A stretch of DNA of 64,000 nucleotides from Marthasterias glacialis (taxonomy: Eukaryota > Echinodermata > Asteroidea > Forcipulatida > Asteriidae): assembly GCA_911728455.2 (NCBI GenBank), contig OU452228.1, forward strand, positions 1,364,001-1,428,000. The letters are read 5' to 3'. A program made the position numbers and the translations under genes. Below the pieces are notes generated by a model. The model was not told the origin of the DNA. It worked only from the letters and a program-made list of their open reading frames with translations, and searched no databases. This document shows, one piece after another, positions 60,601 through 64,000 of the stretch. Numbering within the stretch: the first letter of the stretch is position 1; each line of letters opens with the position of its first letter.

Positions 60601-63410
60601 ACTAAATTCAGAGGAAAATTATGAATTTACTATGATTCGTGTACAATGATTCTTTGCTGTGCAGAATAAAGCCTCTGGTCAACATTGGTAAAGTGTCTGT
60701 AAATGCTTCCATTCTTTGCACAAATCAAGAACACCAAACCTGTGAAAATTTCAGCTTATGTTGCTTCATTTGCGAGAAAAAGCTAAAAATGCATTTTGCA
60801 TTCTGAGGCAGAGTTTTCGTCTCACTGAGACAAAAACTAATTTTGGATCTTATTTCATTTATTATTTAAAAACGATAACAGTTCAGGCAGAAAAATGTCA
60901 AGGAAAGTTTTCTACCATCATTATCTTTAGGCCCTATACCATGTAATATATTGACCCAATTCACCTGACGTCATCAACTATCAAAAGAATTTTGATTGCA
61001 CCATTTTGGAAGTCAATGTCCCTGTTTGGTATACAGTGTAGTGCGTATTTTAGGCGATGCAGCATTTACACGTATACCTACTGACTTCGAGGCAGTCACC
61101 GCATGTGATGTGCGTGCAAGGAGTCAATATGTAAATCTGTGAACATTTATGTTTTTCTTTCTTACCTATGTTGAGCTTGGGCTTTAAAGGAGTGTCATTA
61201 TTATCATAGAAGGCCTGTGGCTGTATATCTGGAAGTATGAACTCTACCCTAGTTACTGCACGAGTGCGTGTCCTTAGCGTCTGACATCACAGATTAATAA
61301 TTATAGCATCTTTTGTGATGTGACGACCAGCGCCCACATGCATCAACACGGTTAGACTTCATAATTCCATGTATGGCCACAAGCCTGCTATGATCAAGAC
61401 GACAGGCTCTCTTTAAACACAAAAAGCACACAGGTACATAAATATGAAAAAAATTGATGCATTGACAAATTGTATCCCGGTCAAGTTCGTACGATGACCA
61501 TGTGAATGTGACAACTGACATTCATTAATATTGTTGTGAAATTACACAAGGAGCGATTATATATTTAAAGATTTATTAGTTATTGATTATTAGTAAATTG
61601 TACCTACTTTATGCCGCGGTCGGCTTGCGCGTGCATTGCGCCGCACCTGCTGTGTAAATTAACCTGTCATGCGCGATTTGAGAACTTTGTGTTTACATTG
61701 TGCACAGTTTGATTAGCCCTGCTAGCGCCCTCTGTTGGCGAACTGTGAGTATAATTGTTTTGGCGTATACAAGCACGAGAATTCTATTTGTAAATATTAT
61801 TGAGAATAATCTTATAGAATTACTTTGTTACAGTCAGTTGGTGATTTGGCACAGTCCGAGAAGGATGTATTAAAAGTAAAGTGTTATCCTCGTTGATTCA
61901 ATCATGGTCTTTGTGTTACAATGATTGATTTTTGTCTAATAAAGTCGAATGAAATCCATGACAATATGGTTTTGTCTAGCCCCATAAATAGTGCCAATAC
62001 GCTGGACTACACCCCCTCCTTGGCCCTACACACGCTATGGACCAGATTCAGAGACCAACTTTCGAATCGAGACTTACATTTTTGTACCGAAATTTTTCCC
62101 TCGATGATCTCTTGGTTATTGCTCAAAAGTCTGTAGAGTACATTAGATCCAAGTTGCAATGCTTTATTTTGGTGGGATTTTATGAAAAATCTCAGAGCTG
62201 ATACACACATGTTCAAACGTCGTTGGCGCCATGATGGTTGCTGTTGGGCATGCGTGCTGTACACCGCTATGACCAGTATTTCTCTAGTCTCATTCGTGTC
62301 GCTACCTTTACAGCATTGCTTCGAGGTAAACGTCGCAAGAAGACTGCTGGAATAAAGTCTAGAGGAGTAAAACTCATAGCAGTGTACAGCGCACATGTGC
62401 AACAGCAACCATCATAGCTACGACGATGTTTGAATGTGTCTGTATCAGCTCTGAAATTTTTCATAAAATTCCACCAAAATAAGTCACCACAACTCGGATT
62501 TAATGTACTCCAGACTTTTGTGCAATAACCAAGAGATCATCGAGGGAAAAATTTCGGCAAAAAAATGTAAGTCTTGATTCGAAAGTTGGTCTCTGAATCT
62601 GGTCCATAGCGTGTGAAGGGCCAATCAAGAAGCGGAGGTAGCCCAGCGAAGGTAGTCAAGCGTTTTGGCACTATTTATGGGGCTAGGTTTTGTCTAGCCC
62701 AATAAATAGTGCCAATACGCTGGACTACCTCCGCTTCTTGGCCCTACGAACGCAATTGTCCAAAATCAGGGATCAACTTTCGAATCGAAACTTACACTTT
62801 TTACACAATTTTTCTATCAATCTCTTTATCGTTGTGCCAGAGTCTCAAGCATGTCAAGTACATTAGATCCGAGGTGGAATTTTATGAGGGCCATAGAGTT
62901 CATCGGGCCAAGAAGCGGAGGTAGTCCAGCGTAATGGCACTATTTATGGGGCTAGGTTTTGTCCATGCATGGACCAACTGAGTGTCATTACTGAGTATGA
63001 CGACCTTGTCTGTGTGTTGTCAGGTTGTCAGCTTCTCAGTAGGAGCGGACCACACCCCCAACATGCCCAATAATCTCGTCATTGTTTCTTTATATACTTC
63101 CAAAATGTGTAATGGCACATGGAGAGGGGGGGGGGGGTAACATGTAGCATTAGGGCCTACAAGTACAATACAAATGCCAACTGTAATTGTGTACCAGTCC
63201 TGTTGACTTTTCTTTAACAAAATAATAAAATAATGATCTTGTTGATGAACACAGTCATGAATGACAGTCAAGATATTCATTTTAAACGTTTTCGGTAGTC
63301 AGATTAGGATTTTTCAATCCAATTTCTATAGACAAATATATAAACGCAGAACTCACTGAATTTTGCCTCTCCTCCGGGGCAGGGACGTGGTTATCACTTT
63401 CCATAGTCAT
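39512..63410 (-). CDS. SEPTIN6/8/11: Septin GTPase, SEPTIN6/8/11 class (whole gene, 10 coding exons)
   Basis: Joining 63357-63410, 60440-60560, 50891-51004, 49561-49642, 47030-47288, 45324-45413, 43472-43568, 41422-41590, 40062-40194 and 39512-39682 gives one open frame of 429 residues plus stop. Septins are GTP-binding proteins that assemble into rods and filaments under membranes and in cytokinesis. Visible signatures are the P-loop GETGLGKST (about residues 59-67), the G3-like NTVGFGDQ (111-118), AKAD (194-197), the septin unique element (about 260-325, with QYPWG and [11 protein letters not shown]) and a charged coiled-coil tail (about 335-415). Similarity is clearest to vertebrate SEPTIN8 and SEPTIN11 (for example [25 protein letters not shown]); 429 residues is a usual length for this class. 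Family knowledge: this subgroup binds GTP but is thought not to hydrolyse it. An invertebrate copy would be co-orthologous to all three vertebrate genes. All introns are GT-AG. Confidence 0.97.
40062..40194 (-). CDS. SEPTIN6/8/11: Septin coding exon 9 (coiled coil)
   Basis: Completes Ser329, then [20 protein letters not shown] and [20 protein letters not shown]. The heptad-like, highly charged sequence begins the C-terminal coiled coil that pairs septin subunits. Acceptor CTGTAG, donor GTAGGA, phase 2 to 0. Confidence 0.95.
40275..40399. repeat. Dispersed 125-bp repeat, septin intron 8
   Basis: About 90% identical to 46890-47012, for example GGGTTGATGTGGCTGGCTGC and TGAATGCCTGCAGCTCGAAC. It lies 80 bp upstream of exon 9 in transcript order. 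Confidence 0.8.
40728..41337 (+). mobile_element. TTAA-family element in septin intron 8
   Basis: A 610-bp copy, TTAACCAGTTGAAACCGG to CAGCAACTGGCTAA. The right flank is CTAA, so the duplication has decayed by one base. It lies between septin exons 8 and 9 in the antisense orientation. Confidence 0.7.
41422..41590 (-). CDS. SEPTIN6/8/11: Septin coding exon 8 (unique element end)
   Basis: Residues 273-328 plus two bases: [45 protein letters not shown] and a short variable loop ending DKKPVS. Acceptor CCTTTCAG, donor AG|GTGAGG. This completes the septin unique element before the coiled coil. Confidence 0.96.
41876..42410. repeat. 125-bp tandem repeat, septin intron 7
   Basis: Four and a partial units with period 125 (GCTTGCCCAC at 41926, 42051, 42176, 42301), highly similar. 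Followed directly by the foldback element at 42451. Confidence 0.9.
42451..43195. repeat. Foldback element interrupted by hAT-like insertion
   Basis: Ends GAAATAAACCAGAGAACCGG and CCGGTTCTCTGGGTTATTTC are inverted. Both arms carry GCGTATAATAACAAAAACAC and ACTTTCAAGATTGTGCT in a mosaic. Septin intron 7. Confidence 0.6.
42685..42987 (+). mobile_element. hAT-like nonautonomous element with 5-bp duplication
   Basis: Ends CAGGGTTCTCCCC and GGGGATAACCCTG, flanked on both sides by ACTGT. The TIR starting CAGGG and 5-bp duplication fit the hAT5 type (family knowledge). No transposase. It is inserted inside the foldback element 42451-43195. Confidence 0.75.
43431..43470. repeat. 15-bp triplicate abutting septin exon 7 donor
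   Basis: GATTATCTCA occurs at 43431, 43446 and 43461, separated by ATAGA. On the transcript strand the first copy supplies the bases of the GTGAGATAATC donor. Confidence 0.85.
43472..43568 (-). CDS. SEPTIN6/8/11: Septin coding exon 7 (unique element start)
   Basis: Residues 241-272 plus one base: [15 protein letters not shown] then [17 protein letters not shown], opening the septin unique element that helps form the NC and G interfaces. Donor G|GTGAGA, exit phase 1. Three copies of a 15-bp repeat start right at the donor. Confidence 0.96.
43733..44061. repeat. TIR element (ATATCGTCGTGTGCC ends), septin intron 6
   Basis: A 329-bp element with inverted ends of about 26 bp, nearly perfect (ATATCGTCGTGTGCCCGGCA; TGCCAGGCACACGACGATAT). 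A second palindrome, GGGCATAAGGCCTTACGCCC, lies just inside the left end. Confidence 0.8.
44697..45132 (-). mobile_element. TTAA-family element, rearranged, in septin intron 6
   Basis: The right end reads GGTGTTAACTGGTTAA (the family left end in reverse). The left portion resembles the left portion of the 25334 copy, giving a composite or foldback copy. Confidence 0.55.
45324..45413 (-). CDS. SEPTIN6/8/11: Septin coding exon 6
   Basis: Thirty codons, residues 211-240: [20 protein letters not shown] then [10 protein letters not shown]. Acceptor TTACAG and donor GTAAGC, both phase 0. The IYQFPTDDE run is characteristic of the SEPTIN6/8/11 class. Confidence 0.95.
45924..46443. mobile_element. 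TIR element related to ATAGACCGAT family, septin intron 5
   Basis: Begins ATAGACCGATACG and ends GGATCGGCCTAT, inverted ends of about 12 bp with a mismatch, 520 bp. The interior is unlike the 16368 copy. Confidence 0.45.
46481..46734. repeat. 51-bp tandem repeat, septin intron 5
   Basis: Five units of 51 bp (CCTCACTGAGGTGAAATGAA and on), 2-3 differences per unit. Because 51 is a multiple of 3, the minus strand reads a 17-residue repeat ([17 protein letters not shown]); it is intronic and not a gene. Confidence 0.9.
46890..47012. repeat. Dispersed 125-bp repeat, septin intron 5
   Basis: Second copy of the 40275 repeat, ending 17 bp from the exon 5 donor. Confidence 0.8.
47030..47288 (-). CDS. 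SEPTIN6/8/11: Septin coding exon 5 (G-domain centre)
   Basis: The largest exon, residues 125-210 after completing Ser124. It starts [20 protein letters not shown] and contains the [12 protein letters not shown] segment, [10 protein letters not shown] (G4 guanine specificity, AKAD at 194-197) and [11 protein letters not shown]. Acceptor TTTATTAG, donor GTGAGT, phase 2 to 0. A dispersed 120-bp repeat begins about 17 bp beyond the donor. Confidence 0.97.
49561..49642 (-). CDS. SEPTIN6/8/11: Septin coding exon 4 (G3/switch II)
   Basis: Encodes [20 protein letters not shown] then DQINKED. The G3 motif reads NTVG instead of the textbook DTVG; members of this subgroup vary at that position. Acceptor CACAG, donor AG|GTGAGG, entry phase 1, exit phase 2. 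Confidence 0.96.
50087..50165 (-). repeat. tRNA-like SINE head
   Basis: On the minus strand GGCTGGATAGCTCAGTTGGT (A box) is followed by CAGGTTCAAATCCCG (B box), and the ends pair like an acceptor stem (GGCTGGA with TCCAGTC). The middle does not form an anticodon arm, so this is a tRNA-derived SINE and not a tRNA gene. The adjoining 50166-50480 has SINE-body-like sequence (AAGACACTTAACC, AATGCACGTAAAAGAACCC). Confidence 0.65.
50735..50885. repeat. Copy of GCTTAAGC dispersed family beside septin exon 3
   Basis: Contains ACTGGTAAGCACCAAAGTAT, GGTTACCAACC and TTGCTATGCAG, like 20573 and 26070. It ends only a few bases from the exon 3 donor. Confidence 0.4.
50891..51004 (-). CDS. SEPTIN6/8/11: Septin coding exon 3 (P-loop)
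   Basis: Completes the first Gly and encodes [17 protein letters not shown], the G1/P-loop that binds nucleotide phosphates. The variable switch I stretch follows, up to NASTY. Acceptor CTACAG, donor G|GTAAGC, phases 1 to 1. The switch I stretch shows no obvious conserved threonine, consistent with the catalytically silent SEPTIN6 subgroup (family knowledge). Confidence 0.96.
51313..52126. repeat. 11-bp minisatellite in septin intron 2
   Basis: About 74 units of AAAAGGTTCTC with variants (TTCCC, CTCG, GTGCCC, TTTTC). Plus-strand open frames of 211 and 249 codons lie here in two frames, but both read the same [11 protein letters not shown] repeat because 33 nt is three units. The array begins 310 bp from exon 3. 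Not a gene. Confidence 0.95.
53940..54315. repeat. Four spaced GTGTCAGTTTGTG blocks
   Basis: GTGTCAGTTTGTGAAA or a close variant at about 53940, 54040, 54119 and 54297, unevenly spaced (about 78 to 178 bp) with unrelated sequence between. Either an old decayed tandem or a motif cluster. Confidence 0.6.
54545..54675. repeat. Palindromic repeat GGATTTCACAAAG, copy 1
   Basis: About 130 bp. GTGGATTTCACAAAGCGCTA at the left, TTTTGTGAAATCTACCC at the right, with TTAGGACTAGT-type repeats between. Confidence 0.7.
55739..55865. repeat. Palindromic repeat GGATTTCACAAAG, copy 2, inverted
   Basis: Homologous to 54545-54675 in the opposite orientation (CCTAACTTGAGATAAGACTA, CTTTGTGAAATCCACACC), 1.1 kb away. 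Confidence 0.7.
56180..56250. repeat. TACATG hexamer microsatellite
   Basis: Near-continuous (TACATG)n with short interruptions. Part of the wider TACATGTA excess. Confidence 0.85.
56976..57287 (-). mobile_element. hAT-like nonautonomous element, reverse copy
   Basis: Same family as 42685 in opposite orientation, 312 bp, ends CAGGGTTCTCCCCATG and TTGGGAGAACCCTG, flanked on both sides by TACAC. Septin intron 2. Confidence 0.75.
58149..58490. repeat. CCTCC-rich foldback repeat
   Basis: ACCTTCCTCAATCCTTC at the left, GGATTATGGAGGAAGGT at the right, inverted. The interior is made of AATCCTCC-type units. Septin intron 2. Confidence 0.6.
59029..59639 (+). mobile_element. TTAA-family element in septin intron 2
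   Basis: A 611-bp copy with TTAA on both sides (TTAACCACTTGATACCG to GACAACTGGTTAA). The core matches the other copies. Septin-antisense orientation, as for the 40728 copy. Confidence 0.7.
60034..60405. repeat. Degenerate 19-bp array next to septin exon 2
   Basis: About 19 units of roughly AAAAAGGGGCATCCCAATT with many substitutions. The array ends about 35 bp from the exon 2 donor (downstream in transcript order). Confidence 0.8.
60440..60560 (-). CDS. SEPTIN6/8/11: Septin coding exon 2
   Basis: Encodes residues 19-58 plus one base of codon 59, including [16 protein letters not shown] and FNILCVG, which lead into the P-loop. The acceptor is a T-rich run ending CAG; the donor is G|GTGAGT, exit phase 1. 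The exon sits between the 9.4-kb intron downstream and a 2.8-kb intron upstream. Confidence 0.96.
60666..61190 (+). repeat. TIR family CTTTAAAGCC, copy split by another element
   Basis: Same family as 39009-39373, interrupted at 60946-61130 by a second TIR element. Lies in septin intron 1 near exon 2. Confidence 0.7.
60946..61130. repeat. Nested TIR element (ATATTGAC ends)
   Basis: About 185 bp with ends ATATTGAC and GTCAATAT, absent from the homologous copy at 39009-39373. The interior (CATTTTGGAAGTCAATGTCC) matches 22205-22330. Confidence 0.65.
61981..62682. repeat. Long foldback element, copy 2 (septin intron 1)
   Basis: A 700-bp palindrome-like element. Arms of about 300 bp pair around 62290-62350. 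Ends CCCATAAATAGTGCCAATAC and inverse. Flanked by GTTTTGT direct repeats shared with the adjacent copy 3. The long minus-strand open frame inside is a by-product of the foldback. Confidence 0.8.
62698..62951. repeat. Foldback element, copy 3, internally deleted
   Basis: About 255 bp, same termini as copy 2 (AATAAATAGTGCCAATACGC and inverse). Most of the right arm and centre are deleted. It begins 15 bp after copy 2 ends. Confidence 0.75.
63357..63410 (-). CDS. SEPTIN6/8/11: Septin coding exon 1 (N-terminus)
   Basis: Encodes [18 protein letters not shown] and ends at a consensus donor GTGAGT in phase 0. The ATG at 63410 has A at -3. A second in-frame ATG two codons on could also be used. A good acceptor (pyrimidine run then CTGCAG) ends at 63425, 14 nt upstream of the ATG, so this is probably transcript exon 2 with an upstream noncoding exon. 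The N-terminus is short and acidic, as in SEPTIN6/8/11. Confidence 0.9.
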
Positions 63411-63424
63411 TTTGATGGTAAAAT

Positions 63425-64000
63425 CTGCAGTCAGGAACAAGGTTTAGAGCACGAAATTTACACAATGATTGATTTTAACACGCGTACATTTACAATGAAA
63501 TGTACACACTACTAAAGTACTACAGACAGTTCAGTTGGTACACGTTCAGGAAGTAGTGGTAAAACTGGTACTTGTTGATGTATCAGATCAATGTAAATTG
63601 GGTGGGGTTACCAACCTGTCCTTCCGGTTGTCAAACGAGTGAGGGCGGCATTTCAAATTAACGGTGGCTAAGCGTCCCATGCGGTACACGGACGTGCTGG
63701 TTTACCCCTCTGGTTTTATCCGCCAGCTGGCTTGGAGATGGTTATAATAAAACAAATTTGATAAAATTAGAACTACATTCCAACCCGAGAGTTTTAAGAA
63801 AAATTTGTTCTAAAATAATACTCTTAAAATGTCTCAGATTTGTAAACATTTAACATGCAAAATTGTTTACATCTTCATGGATGGATGCCATGGATGATGG
63901 GGACGTAATTTAACGGGATCATTTTACGTCGGGATCCCAACAATAATTCATGCAGAACGGATCCGGTCTCCCTTGAATCTGATCGGTTTTGCAGAGTCAC
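63425..64000 (-). promoter_or_regulatory. Probable septin 5' flank, noncoding exon and promoter
   Basis: The intron acceptor at 63425 implies a noncoding first exon further right. The block 63610-63730 is richer in GC and CpG than its surroundings and has an ETS-type ACCGGAAG on the minus strand (63621-63628). A possible donor is seen near 63618, but it is weak (GTTGGT). No TATA box is evident. No other open frame here looks coding. Confidence 0.4.

Noticed and set aside
61981..62470. 133-codon minus-strand open frame (62007-62408)
   Set aside because: Entirely inside a foldback element; the frame is explained by the repeat arms.

Overview
The window is metazoan genomic DNA. It is AT-rich and intron-rich, and it carries a spliced septin gene plus a dense layer of miniature inverted-repeat elements, foldback elements and minisatellites. 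The style of the repeats (tRNA-like SINE pieces, many short TIR elements, an excess of the palindrome TACATGTA) suggests a marine invertebrate deuterostome such as an echinoderm. That placement is an inference and is weak.

Right 25 kb (39512-63410, minus strand): a complete septin of the SEPTIN6/8/11 class in ten coding exons. The exons join in frame to 1,290 nt, or 429 residues plus stop. All splice sites are GT-AG and all phases agree. The protein has a P-loop GTPase core, the septin unique element and a C-terminal coiled coil. It should polymerise with other septins into hetero-oligomeric filaments at cortex and membranes. The 5' flank (63425-64000) holds the probable promoter and an upstream noncoding exon. 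The introns carry a 0.8-kb 11-bp minisatellite, a 51-bp and a 125-bp tandem repeat, a degenerate 19-bp array, and many TIR and foldback elements.

Middle (33373-39511): about 6 kb with no convincing gene. It holds the divergent flank of a second gene, low-complexity tracts and repeat copies.

Left 33 kb (about 131-33372, minus strand): a candidate second gene built from short exons in long introns. The first coding exon lies in a CpG-rich block (33249-33372) with an ATG and a consensus donor. It joins in phase to exons at 27091, 23042, 20105 (weak) and 17057. Further, less certain exons lie at 14176, 10753, 8530, 4071, 3369, 3163, 1366 and 131. I do not recognise the product. The exon chain is a hypothesis built from splice signals, open frames and phase agreement.

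The rest is mobile-element debris: a 0.6-kb family with TTAA target duplications (piggyBac-like), a hAT-like family with CAGGG termini and 5-bp duplications, long foldback elements, and at least ten other TIR families, several of them nested. I found no rRNA, CRISPR, virus-derived gene, toxin gene or intact transposase. I did not find a clearly new biological system; the repeat structures are the unusual part.
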